This document shows, one piece after another, positions 1 to 7,073 of a stretch of 24,093 bases of DNA. The first letter of the stretch is position 1. Each line of letters begins with the position of its first letter. This DNA comes from Cryptobacterium sp. CAG:338 (lineage in GTDB: Bacteria; Actinomycetota; Coriobacteriia; Coriobacteriales; Eggerthellaceae), in contig FR896040.1 in the NCBI GenBank assembly GCA_000435475.1, positions 10,120 to 34,212 on the forward strand, in the 5' to 3' direction. The translations under genes and the position numbers were made by a program. The notes beneath the pieces were generated by a model. It was not told where the DNA came from. It saw only the letters and a program-made list of their open reading frames with translations, and ran no database searches.

Positions 1-74
1 ACTACTTCAAAAGTATTAGTACAGATTACAAATCTATTAACTTACTAGGTTTTGCAAGTTTACCGATAATTACA

Positions 75-449
75 TTAGTGCTGACAAGCTTGATCGGCAG
101 TCATGTTCGGAAGCTTGCCTTCTGCTACCAGCTTTGCTGCATCACCCACAATAGGATGCTCAGCATCGTAATACACCGCAATTCCCGCATTTGCAAAACC
201 CTGCATCGGACGCATGCCCATGCCCGCAGCAGCAATAGCCTGTACCCCTTGCTCCTTCAGCAGATCGACAATGGCAATACAGCCACCTTCTTCATGAGGG
301 GGGTTATCCAACTCAGATACATTAGTAAGTTCACCATTAACAATATCAACAAGGGTAAAACAATCGCAGTGACCAAAATGTCCACTGCGCTGCGCGTTAA
401 GGCCCGCTTTACCCATCGTGGGAACTGCAAGTTTCAGTGTTTCTGCCAT
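75..449 (-). CDS. NifX/NifB-C-like dinitrogenase iron-molybdenum cofactor domain protein
   Basis: A small single-domain protein of about 124 residues. Close to the N-terminus it has the HFGHC-type segment (SGHFGHCDCF) typical of the dinitrogenase Fe-Mo cofactor biosynthesis family (NifX, NafY, NifB C-terminal domain, MTH1175-like). It then runs IVDLLKEQGVQAIAAAGMGMRPMQ and ends in a Cys/His tail. Family members bind metal clusters or cluster precursors. Outside nitrogen fixers, stand-alone copies have no firm role, and no nif gene is visible here. I chose the ATG at 449 over one at 470: it is preceded by AAAGAGG at proper spacing and gives the usual MAETLKLAVPT start. The gene is monocistronic as far as the window shows. 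Function beyond the fold is unknown. Confidence 0.85.
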   Translation of the reverse strand: MAETLKLAVPTMGKAGLNAQRSGHFGHCDCFTLVDIVNGELTNVSELDNPPHEEGGCIAIVDLLKEQGVQAIAAAGMGMRPMQGFANAGIAVYYDAEHPIVGDAAKLVAEGKLPNMTADQACQH

Positions 450-534
450 GATTAACGCCTCTTTCCTCATGCTAAATTGAATTATTTCATCCTAATTTAT
501 CCATGCGCTTTGTTTGTCTTGGTTGGCGCTTTCA

Positions 535-566
535 ATGTTGCAACATGACTTTTCGCGTCGCAACAT
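535..566. promoter_or_regulatory. Candidate operator: palindrome plus half-site
   Basis: ATGTTGCAACAT at 535-546 is a perfect 12-bp palindrome. A second copy of its right half, CGCAACAT, ends at 566, placing the two CAACAT halves exactly 20 bp apart, about two helical turns. The pair lies 86-117 bp upstream of the NifX-like gene on the minus strand. No cognate regulator is identifiable in the window. Confidence 0.35.
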
Positions 567-675
567 AGGTACTATTCTCTAGCTGCTATCTCGAATATAC
601 GACCAAATAAGTAGCATTAAAGAAGCATTCGGATAGAAGGTGCTACGTTTTTCCGCAAGCGGTTAGATTGCATTC

Positions 676-707
676 GTTGTTTTTAGCCGTAGATAGCTAA
701 AAACAAC
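676..707. repeat. Perfect 12-bp inverted repeat, 8-nt loop
   Basis: GTTGTTTTTAGC (676-687) and GCTAAAAACAAC (696-707) are exact reverse complements around the loop CGTAGATA. No T-tract follows, so it does not look like an intrinsic terminator. It lies about 100 bp upstream of the membrane protein gene and could be an operator or a 5' UTR hairpin. Confidence 0.5.
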
Positions 708-804
708 TAGAGATAACTAGGAATCCAGAGATCACTAAATAGGGGTCACAAATTTTTCATGGCACATGATTACAATTGTCTTTCTCTAAGAGAAAGATTT
801 TCTA

Positions 805-1440
805 ATGTCAGATTCACCAGCACAACCCAAACGGTTTCAACGGAGCTCAACAATTGTTCGCTATACAGGTTTTATACTCTGTCTTGGTGCAGTAATACTC
901 CTTACCTATTTGGTGTCTATCGATTTTGAAATAAATCCCCTAGTAATTGGACCTGTAGCAATAGTTAATCTGCCGCTACTAGGTGTATTGCTTTTCTCGT
1001 GTGCTTCACCCCTGCTGCTACTTATCGCATTATACCTGCGACCTATAGAAAAACGCGGAAGTATTCCTTGGCGCATCGGACGCGCATTAGCATCAGCACT
1101 ATGCACCTTTGTAGCAACGTGCACCTTTTTGTGTGGCGCACTAGTCTTTGTAGTTGATGAACCTTATTTGCTCGAACCTGCAAGCAATCAAGGAGATCGG
1201 GTATTAATAGTTGAACATCATTTCTTACTCTTAAGTTCAGGAGACATTTATTACGTTCCCTCAGGAAGTATATTCCCAGAAGAAAACGGTAGTTTCACCT
1301 GCGATGATTCTTACAGCCCTGTTAACGCTGGCTCCTATTCCCTCACCTGGTCAGATAGGACTGCCCACCTTGAAATATGGAGCGACTCGCAGGCAGATCC
1401 TATGGTTCCCTGGTCGGGAGATTTGCAACCTAATCCTTAA
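805..1440 (+). CDS. Membrane protein of unknown function
   Basis: A 211-residue protein I do not recognise. It begins with a short basic cytoplasmic segment. Three hydrophobic stretches follow (about residues 20-40, 49-77 and 88-118), probably three or four membrane helices. The last ~95 residues are polar and likely extracytoplasmic (from VDEPYLLEP onward), with a YYVPSG segment and two Cys in total after residue 100. No catalytic motif stands out. The start is ATG at 805. Its only ribosome-binding-like sequence, GAGAAAG, sits in the right arm of a 7-bp hairpin (CTTTCTC-TAA-GAGAAAG, 780-796), so translation may be weak or structure-controlled. The gene is monocistronic, with the toxin-antitoxin pair 98 bp downstream under its own promoter-like region. 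Confidence 0.7.
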   Translation: MSDSPAQPKRFQRSSTIVRYTGFILCLGAVILLTYLVSIDFEINPLVIGPVAIVNLPLLGVLLFSCASPLLLLIALYLRPIEKRGSIPWRIGRALASALCTFVATCTFLCGALVFVVDEPYLLEPASNQGDRVLIVEHHFLLLSSGDIYYVPSGSIFPEENGSFTCDDSYSPVNAGSYSLTWSDRTAHLEIWSDSQADPMVPWSGDLQPNP

Positions 1441-1495
1441 GCAACCTCATCTTTTCTTGATCAACAAAAGAACGGGAGCTCTTAAAACCATCTAT

Positions 1496-1533
1496 TTGTC
1501 ACTCCTCATGCTATACTGTATAGCATGAGGAGG
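1496..1533 (+). promoter_or_regulatory. Antitoxin promoter/operator with 14-bp palindrome over the RBS
   Basis: CTCCTCATGCTATA (1502-1515) and TATAGCATGAGGAG (1519-1532) are perfect reverse complements separated by CTG. TTGTCA at 1496-1501 and TATAGC at 1519-1524 are spaced 17 bp and could be -35/-10 boxes. The right arm includes the GAGGAGG Shine-Dalgarno of the antitoxin. The dyad is therefore placed to act as the operator for the ribbon-helix-helix antitoxin (autoregulation, as known for RelB-type modules). It could also hide the RBS if transcription starts upstream of the dyad. Confidence 0.6.
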
Positions 1534-1538
1534 AAGCC

Positions 1539-1919
1539 ATGGAATCAAACATGACACAAATGAATGTGCGCTTAGAAACAAGCCTAAAAACCCAAGGAGA
1601 CGCCGCTTTGGCTCATGCTGGCTATTCCCCTTCTCAGGCAGCTAGAAAGCTCTGGGCACTCGCTGCCAAGCTGCGCCACAATCCAAAACTGTTACAAGAT
1701 ATTCTTGAAGGAACCATTATCCAAGCAAGTCCTCTTCATCCTGATGATTTAGTAGAGAAGAAGCTGAATAGCATTAAAGAATCAGACAAATTAATTGAAC
1801 AGCTACACCAATTATTAGATTCTGAATCGACAAGTTTTCTTAATACTGCATCGTATGAAACGCTTCGTGAAGCAATGTATGAAAACAAAGCACATGATTA
1901 CGAGGAAAGCTTGAAGTAA
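1539..1919 (+). CDS. RelB/DinJ-like antitoxin
   Basis: A 126-residue protein. Its N-terminal ~45 residues (MTQMNVRLETSLKTQGDAAL, then GYSPSQAARKLWALAAK) match the ribbon-helix-helix DNA-binding region of the RelB/DinJ antitoxin family. The C-terminal part is charged and helical, as expected of a toxin-neutralising tail, and is longer than in the ~85-residue E. coli DinJ. It directly precedes the PIN toxin gene: its TAA is followed immediately by the toxin ATG. GAGGAGG lies just upstream of its ATG, inside the palindrome that is probably its own operator. Expected role: bind and neutralise the PIN RNase and repress its own promoter. Pairing a RelB-type antitoxin with a PIN toxin rather than RelE/YafQ is a hybrid arrangement. 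Identity is fairly secure; the repressor role is inferred. Confidence 0.8.
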   Translation: MESNMTQMNVRLETSLKTQGDAALAHAGYSPSQAARKLWALAAKLRHNPKLLQDILEGTIIQASPLHPDDLVEKKLNSIKESDKLIEQLHQLLDSESTSFLNTASYETLREAMYENKAHDYEESLK

Positions 1920-2444
1920 ATGAGCATATCGCCAGCAGATAACCATTCATCTAAAAGCATAACTTTGCTTTTAGATACTAATGTCTGGATTGATAACTTT
2001 TTCGAAGGACGCCCTAAGTCCAAAGAGGCACGAGCACTCGTTACTACTGCAATAAAGCAAAACATTCCTTTGTTTTATTCTGCGGGCACCATAAAAGATT
2101 TTTATTACCTAGTTTCTCTGCAGCTTAAACGCGATATATCAAACGCGCTTTCCGAAACAAACGCCAAAGCGATTTCTGAGATTTCCTGGAAGCTACTTGA
2201 TACTCTTCACAAACTTGGTACCGCAGTTGGTCTAGATGAATCTGATATATGGCTAGCAAAGAAATATCGTTCTATTCATGGCGATTTTGAAGACAACCTT
2301 ATAATTGCTGCAGCCCAACGTGCAAATGTCACCTACTTAGTTACCAACGATAAAAAACTAATCCTCCATGCGCCTATAGCAGCCCTTACTCCAAAAGCGG
2401 TCATAGAGCTGATAAATGATCAACAAAAATGCACACTTTCTTAA
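1920..2444 (+). CDS. PIN-domain ribonuclease toxin (VapC-like)
   Basis: A 174-residue PIN-domain protein. The acidic catalytic residues are visible: D19 in LLLDTNVWID, E36 in the following helix, D122/D125 in GDFEDNLIIAAA, and D144 in LVTNDKKL. This is the Mg-dependent RNase active site of VapC-type toxins. About 13 residues precede the first strand, so a slightly later start cannot be excluded, but ATG 1920 directly abuts the antitoxin stop, which suggests translational coupling. Known family members cleave tRNA or rRNA; the substrate here is unknown. Its stop codon overlaps the left arm of a perfect 14-bp inverted repeat. Together with the gene upstream it forms a compact two-gene toxin-antitoxin unit. 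Confidence 0.85.
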   Translation: MSISPADNHSSKSITLLLDTNVWIDNFFEGRPKSKEARALVTTAIKQNIPLFYSAGTIKDFYYLVSLQLKRDISNALSETNAKAISEISWKLLDTLHKLGTAVGLDESDIWLAKKYRSIHGDFEDNLIIAAAQRANVTYLVTNDKKLILHAPIAALTPKAVIELINDQQKCTLS

Positions 2445-2475
2445 GAACCTATGAGAATTTTTCATAGGTTCTTAA
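2441..2475 (+). terminator. 14-bp hairpin at the end of the toxin-antitoxin operon
   Basis: TTAAGAACCTATGA (2441-2454) and TCATAGGTTCTTAA (2462-2475) are perfect reverse complements around a 7-nt loop. The left arm contains the toxin TAA stop. No strong T-tract follows, so it may be a 3'-end stabilising or inefficient termination structure rather than a classical terminator. Confidence 0.5.
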
Positions 2476-2614
2476 CCTATAAGTACTTTTAAGCAATGTA
2501 TAACCCAAATAAATAAATGCACCTTAAAAGTAATATAAGACGGAATAATCTTCTGTAGCAGAATAAAAGTACAATACCTCGTAGGGGGAAACATAATACA
2601 AGGAAGGAGTCCAT

Positions 2615-3778
2615 ATGGATTTTGATTTCACTTCTGATCAGGAGCTCTTCTTCGAAAGCGCCAAGGAATACGCTGAAAAGTACTTTACTCCTGAACTTAT
2701 TAAGCAGTACTACGAAGTAGATCATCACATCAGCCTTGAAGCAGCTATGGCTTTCCGCGAGCTTGGCTTCATGCACCTTGGCTTGCCAGAAGAAGTTGGC
2801 GGCATTCCTTGCAGCAAGCTTACCTTGGTTGCTTTGATGGAAAAGCTTCACGAGTACACCAGCTGCGTACTTCCTTTCCAGACCGACTTCAACTCCATCA
2901 TGGACGTTATCGAATTCGGCAACAAAGAACAGCAGCAAAAGATCATGGATGTTGTTGACAACGTAGAATCCACCAGCGTTGCCGTTACCGCAATTTCTGA
3001 GCCTGGTGCTGGTTCCGACAACAACGCTATGACCTGCGTAACCAAAAAGCAGCCTGATGGCACCTACATCCTGAATGGCCAGAAGACTTGGGTTACCTTG
3101 GCTCACCTTTCCGTTTACACCATCGTAGTAGCTAAGGATGAAGATCCTGCTTACGAAAACGACAAGTACTCCTTGTGGATGGTTCCAAACGGAATCGAAG
3201 GCTATACCTATGGCGGACTCGAGAAGATCGGTCAGCAGATCGTACCATTCGTTGACTGCTTCTTTGACAATGTTGTTCTTACTGAAGACATGCGTCTTGG
3301 TGAACCTGGCGAAGGCTGGAAGCTTCTCATGAAGAAGCTCGAGTTCGAACGCTGCCTCGTTGTTGCTCAGGCTCTTGGCCAGGCACAGGCAGTAATGAAC
3401 GAAGTTGGTCCTTACTGCTCCGAGCGTATTTGCTTCCAGAAGCCAATCGGACATCTTTCTGCAATTCAGCAGCACTTGGTAGAGATGGAAACCATTCTGG
3501 ACAACGTACGTACTCGTCTGTACAAGGTAACCACTATGCTCGACCAGGGCAAGTCCACTCGTTTGGAATCTGCACTGCTTAAGGCTTATGCCTGCAAGAA
3601 TCTTACCAAGGTTGCAGAACATGCTCTGTCCATTTACGCTGGCATCGGTTACACCAAGGAAATGAGCGCTGGCCGCATTTGGAACGACCTTAAGGGCTAC
3701 GAATTCGCTGGTGGTACCAACGAAATCATGGACTACATTGCAGGTCGTCAGCTGGTTAAGAAGTACAAGAACAAGTAA
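2615..3778 (+). CDS. Acyl-CoA dehydrogenase, CaiA-like
   Basis: A 387-residue flavoprotein of the acyl-CoA dehydrogenase family with normal length. Visible marks are TAISEPGAGSD (126-135, FAD/substrate-loop signature), LNGQKTWVT (153-161), and a C-terminal YAGIGYTKE...GGTNEI segment. The catalytic Glu found in MCAD at EGT is Gly here (GGTNE, 366-370). E245 in FERCLVVA lies where isovaleryl-CoA dehydrogenase and CaiA carry Glu and is the likely base. Similarity to crotonobetainyl-CoA reductase CaiA is general; the true substrate is unknown, and the enzyme could work as a reductase of an enoyl-CoA acceptor. No ETF or CoA-transferase gene is adjacent. A strong AAGGAG precedes the ATG. Lys AAG, Tyr TAC and Asn AAC codons dominate, unlike neighbours, suggesting high expression. 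Monocistronic, with its own terminator. Confidence 0.9.
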   Translation: MDFDFTSDQELFFESAKEYAEKYFTPELIKQYYEVDHHISLEAAMAFRELGFMHLGLPEEVGGIPCSKLTLVALMEKLHEYTSCVLPFQTDFNSIMDVIEFGNKEQQQKIMDVVDNVESTSVAVTAISEPGAGSDNNAMTCVTKKQPDGTYILNGQKTWVTLAHLSVYTIVVAKDEDPAYENDKYSLWMVPNGIEGYTYGGLEKIGQQIVPFVDCFFDNVVLTEDMRLGEPGEGWKLLMKKLEFERCLVVAQALGQAQAVMNEVGPYCSERICFQKPIGHLSAIQQHLVEMETILDNVRTRLYKVTTMLDQGKSTRLESALLKAYACKNLTKVAEHALSIYAGIGYTKEMSAGRIWNDLKGYEFAGGTNEIMDYIAGRQLVKKYKNK

Positions 3779-3910
3779 GACAGAATAGCTGTTCTTTGAC
3801 TAGCTGTTATGTCTGTCGAGGCTAAATCGCATGACGAATTAAGCTCGACACTAAACCTCCTAATTGATCACACTTTAAATCAAGTGATGATCAAAAGGAT
3901 ATTCCGCAAA
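3779..3910 (+). other. Structured 3' UTR of the acyl-CoA dehydrogenase mRNA
   Basis: Between the stop codon and the terminator, successive inverted repeats occur. GACAGA (3779-3784) pairs with TCTGTC (3812-3817), with an inner ATAGCT/AGCTGT stem. GTCGAG (3815-3820) pairs with CTCGAC (3844-3849). TTGATCACACTT (3864-3875) pairs with AAGTG-A-TGATCAA (3882-3894), 12 pairs with one bulged base. No open reading frame of interest lies here. It may be stabilising 3' structure or a 3'-UTR-derived RNA. Confidence 0.45.
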
Positions 3911-3914
3911 CAAG

Positions 3915-3952
3915 AGGCTGCATGCATTTGTGCGTGCAGCCTTCTTTTCTTT
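3915..3952 (+). terminator. Intrinsic terminator of the acyl-CoA dehydrogenase gene
   Basis: AGGCTGCATGC (3915-3925) pairs with GCGTGCAGCCT (3932-3942) with one G-U wobble and a 6-nt loop. It is followed by the T-rich run TTCTTTTCTTT. A good Rho-independent terminator on the plus strand. Confidence 0.85.
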
Positions 3953-3994
3953 GCAAAATAAAATGTGTCGCGAGTTATCAAGCGATGAATCGTT

Positions 3995-5761
3995 TTACCA
4001 TGAGCGCTTCATAATCGCAATAGTGAAAAAAGTTCTTTCGTAGGGGCGATAATAGGTTTCAACTGAAAGCTTCTCTACTCCATCTTTTGCAGCAATATCT
4101 AAAACATCCTTTGGAATCGAACCATTACGCGTTTGCCCAATAACAACGAATTCACCCTCATAATCCTTTAGGGCTTCATCCCAAGATTTCACGCTTCTCA
4201 AAGCAGGTTCGTAAACTCTATAGGCAGTTCCCCAGTTTCCTGGCTGCCAATCCAAATAAGTCTGATCAATTTCAGGATAAAGAACTGATGTAACCCCCAT
4301 AAATCCAATATCGGAAGAAAGTACAAGAGCATCGGATTTATCGTTATCGGACTTACCAGTGCAATTCCCATCGTTTTCAGAAGTGCTGCCATTTGCCCCA
4401 CTTTCATCTGCATTGTTTTCTTCCACGCAACTACTTACCGCATCAACAAACTTAGTAAGTGGTTTTTGATTCTCTAAGCTGTAGTCATCATAGATAAGCA
4501 GTGCCTGATTAATAAGGGCAATCAGTATCGTTAACGCAAAAAACGCTTTAACCAAAATACCTGGCTTCGTATATGCCAACACTAAAGAAAGAGAAAGAAC
4601 CAACGGTCCTAATGCAACCGAAAGATACCGATAATAAACAATAAGCTGCCCCATCAGTAAAGAAGCAACACAGCCAATTGCTAAAACACCAACATATACA
4701 ATGATTCCGCAAATCGCAGTATGTTTAACCATGTCATTAAAAGCTGCGGTATGCATAATTCGCCCTACTGTTACGAGCAGCACAAGCAAAAAAAGAACCA
4801 ACAGTAAAGCAGTACCAACCTGTATTACTACTCCGTAGCTGCCAAACAGCGCAAACATAATAGTGCTTGTCAAATAGGGATATCCCAACAATTCAAATAC
4901 GGTATGAGGAAAAGAAAACGTTGCCCAATACGTACCTGAAACAACAGAAATTTGATTCGCAAGCACCCATAACCAAGGAGCATAGGCTGCAATCTGTAAA
5001 CAAGCACAGACTATAAAAGTAAGAAGATTCTTTTTACTTATCTTTTGTTCAACAGCTTCGTCATCCAAGCAACTTGTCTTAAGAGTGCTCTTGTCTTTAT
5101 TTCTTACACAATTTATCAATCGGATCAGCAGTAAAAGATTTATAAGGAAAGCAGCAATAGCAGCAAAATAATGTAAATACGCACTTGCCAAACTGCTCAA
5201 GGCAAAAAGAATCCACCAATGCAGGGGTATTGGCGCTTTCTGTGGCGCCGTACGCATAATACGTAACGCATAAACAAAACACACGGCAACAAAAAACATA
5301 GCCCAGGTATACATGCGAATTTCTACAGCCATAAACGCAATGAAAGGCATACCTGCAACTAAAAGAGAAAAGAACACACCCGTTTTGGTTCCGAAATCTT
5401 TTCTTATATGGGTATAGCCCAAGAGCGCTAATGTAATCGCTCCCAAGACAGTAAAAACACGATAAACCGCAATAAGCGTCGTCGTATTCGCGCCAAAGCC
5501 AACTCCGGCTATCAAATACAAAATATGCAAAGCGCAGTAATACAATATAGGATGAACATCACAAGAACCATAAGTCCAAATTGCCGAAAAGGATTGAGAA
5601 GCAATAGCTACCGAGTAACTTTCGTCAAACCAAATATCCCCATGAAATGCAGTAAGCAATAAGAATAGTGACCCCACCGCAATAAACACGCCGTGCGTTA
5701 AGGGCTTATTTAATATTTCGCAAGAAAAGCGAGGCTCTACATCGTCCATAACTTGAGACAT
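3995..5761 (-). CDS. GT39/ArnT-like polytopic glycosyltransferase
   Basis: A 588-residue membrane protein with about ten or more hydrophobic helices. After TM1 (about 23-40) comes DIWFDESYSV with the Asp-Glu pair (D46 E47) of GT-C fold enzymes. It is followed by SCDVHPILYY (67-75), AVEIRMYTW (145-153) and a late RYLSVALGP (378-386), all in the order seen in GT39/PMT and ArnT-type transferases. These enzymes take a sugar from a polyprenyl-phosphate donor and attach it outside the membrane. A low-complexity Asn/Ser/Gly/Asp-rich linker (about 446-476) precedes a soluble C-terminal domain. The start ATG overlaps the TAA of the upstream GT2 gene by one base (TAATG), so the two are translationally coupled, and the GT2 product is the likely donor supplier. 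The acceptor (wall polymer, lipid or protein) is unknown. Confidence 0.8.
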   Translation of the reverse strand: MSQVMDDVEPRFSCEILNKPLTHGVFIAVGSLFLLLTAFHGDIWFDESYSVAIASQSFSAIWTYGSCDVHPILYYCALHILYLIAGVGFGANTTTLIAVYRVFTVLGAITLALLGYTHIRKDFGTKTGVFFSLLVAGMPFIAFMAVEIRMYTWAMFFVAVCFVYALRIMRTAPQKAPIPLHWWILFALSSLASAYLHYFAAIAAFLINLLLLIRLINCVRNKDKSTLKTSCLDDEAVEQKISKKNLLTFIVCACLQIAAYAPWLWVLANQISVVSGTYWATFSFPHTVFELLGYPYLTSTIMFALFGSYGVVIQVGTALLLVLFLLVLLVTVGRIMHTAAFNDMVKHTAICGIIVYVGVLAIGCVASLLMGQLIVYYRYLSVALGPLVLSLSLVLAYTKPGILVKAFFALTILIALINQALLIYDDYSLENQKPLTKFVDAVSSCVEENNADESGANGSTSENDGNCTGKSDNDKSDALVLSSDIGFMGVTSVLYPEIDQTYLDWQPGNWGTAYRVYEPALRSVKSWDEALKDYEGEFVVIGQTRNGSIPKDVLDIAAKDGVEKLSVETYYRPYERTFFTIAIMKRSW

Positions 5762-6876
5762 TAAATCCGCCTTATTTTACTAGCGGAATCATAAGCAAAT
5801 AAAAGAGTACTTGATCCGTAAGGTTGAGCGGCTGGTAGAGAATACACTCTGTTGGATCGGTTATGTATCTCCTGTTCTAATTCACTCGCTTCCTTTGAAG
5901 TATCCTTGCTGATAACTTCCTGTTGCGCAATGTAGATTGGCCGTTGTTTTGATTCTATATAGCCGCGCGCCATGTATTCTCCAAGCACCCCAAGAATCAA
6001 CATCTGAATTCCGCTCAGTAATAAAACAACATTTAACAGCACCATGGTCATCGATATTTCATCATTGCAAACCATAGCTTGATATACATCAAAACCGAAT
6101 AGCCCAAGTGAAGCGAAAGTCAAAATAACCCCAAGTGCCATAACAATCTTCAAAGGAAACGTAGAAAATGCCAGTATTCCATTCCAAGAATAGGAAAACA
6201 ATTTACGAATTGACCACTTTGATTTTCCCGCATACCGCTGGTGCATCTCATACGGTATGACTTTTGTTTTAAATCCTACCCATGAAAATAGCCCTTTAGA
6301 AAAACGATAGCGTTCATGTAGCGAAAGAAGTGCTTGAGCTACCTGCCGAGTAAATACTCGAAAATCGCTTACATTTGCAAGTAATTTCGTTTCGCTTACA
6401 TGATTAAATGCTTTATAAAAAAGACCCTTTAACATACGGATCAAAAGTGGCTCTTCACGCTTTTCTGGAGTAGCAGCTATGCAGTCATACTCAGACTCTG
6501 CACAAAGCATATCAAGCATGGTAAGCATGGTTTCAGGATCTTGCTGCATATCTGCATCTATAAAACCAACATAGTTGCCTTCAGCCCGCTCAAGACCAGC
6601 AAAGAAAGCTGCTTCTTTTCCAAAGTTTCGAGAAAACTCAACCACTTTAAATGAAAGAGTTCCCTTTCTTGTTGCTTTTGAATCCGCACAATCGTAATTT
6701 CGATATTCCGCAATATGATGGCATATTACATCAAAGGTTCCATCCGTACTTCCATCATCTACAAATATGAATTCGCACGTATATTCAGTTTTTTCAAAGC
6801 AACGACAAGCAGACCTAAAAAAGGGTCCAACGTTTTCTGCCTCGTTAAAACACGGAATGATCAAAGAAAAATCCAT
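5761..6876 (-). CDS. GtrB/DPM-type polyprenyl-phosphate glycosyltransferase (GT2)
   Basis: A 371-residue enzyme starting MDFSLIIPCFNEAENV. The GT-A nucleotide-sugar site shows FVDDGSTDGT (38-47) and FIDADMQQDPE (105-115). The acceptor region has RYAGKSKWS (214-222). Two C-terminal membrane helices (about 243-265 and 279-303) are followed by the family tail LGEYMARGYIESKQRPIYI. This is the arrangement of GtrB, CsbB and ArnC/FlmF2-type enzymes, which move a sugar from UDP (or GDP) onto polyprenyl phosphate on the cytoplasmic face. I chose ATG 6876, preceded by AAGGAAAG, over a GTG at 6921 that lacks a ribosome binding site. A ~60-residue polar C-terminal tail is unusual. The gene is the first of a two-gene operon with the GT39 enzyme and divergent from a YdjC-type deacetylase. 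The sugar is not readable from sequence. Confidence 0.88.
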   Translation of the reverse strand: MDFSLIIPCFNEAENVGPFFRSACRCFEKTEYTCEFIFVDDGSTDGTFDVICHHIAEYRNYDCADSKATRKGTLSFKVVEFSRNFGKEAAFFAGLERAEGNYVGFIDADMQQDPETMLTMLDMLCAESEYDCIAATPEKREEPLLIRMLKGLFYKAFNHVSETKLLANVSDFRVFTRQVAQALLSLHERYRFSKGLFSWVGFKTKVIPYEMHQRYAGKSKWSIRKLFSYSWNGILAFSTFPLKIVMALGVILTFASLGLFGFDVYQAMVCNDEISMTMVLLNVVLLLSGIQMLILGVLGEYMARGYIESKQRPIYIAQQEVISKDTSKEASELEQEIHNRSNRVYSLPAAQPYGSSTLLFAYDSASKIRRI

Positions 6877-6902
6877 GACAGCGCTTTCCTTGGAACCTTT
6901 AA

Positions 6903-7030
6903 AACGCATCCAATGTATCACTGTATTATTTCGAAAAGAAATATTGAAACACTCTGTTACAAAGAGGTAAGCAAGCTACCAAAAATGACTAGGAACGCAT
7001 CCATTTTGTTACCTTACCTCCATGTAAGGT
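6903..7030. promoter_or_regulatory. Divergent control region with direct repeat and hairpin
   Basis: AACGCATCCA occurs twice in the same orientation (6903-6912 and 6994-7003). ACCTTAC (7011-7017) and GTAAGGT (7024-7030) form a perfect 7-bp inverted repeat with a CTCCAT loop, 44 nt before the deacetylase ATG. The region separates the divergent glycosyltransferase operon and deacetylase gene, so shared control is plausible. No promoter boxes are assigned. Confidence 0.35.
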
Positions 7031-7073
7031 TCTTGTTTAACGCCTATGCTTTCAAGGGGATAAAGGAGATAAA

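Larger units (their letters stand above)
450..804. other. Gene-free stretch with palindromes
   Basis: No convincing coding region lies in these 355 bases. It contains a perfect 12-bp palindrome (535-546) with a related half-site 20 bp further on, a perfect 12-bp inverted repeat with an 8-nt loop (676-707), a GTAGCA/TGCTAC pair around 610-650, and a short hairpin over the ribosome binding site of the next gene (780-796). It separates two divergent genes (start 449 minus, start 805 plus), so promoters for both must lie here. I could not assign clear -35/-10 boxes. Confidence 0.6.

Noticed and set aside
2489..3622. Long open frame (377 codons) on the minus strand opposite the acyl-CoA dehydrogenase
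   Set aside because: It is the antisense shadow of a strongly codon-biased gene. It has no family motif and ends within the intergenic region, while the plus-strand frame is a complete known family.
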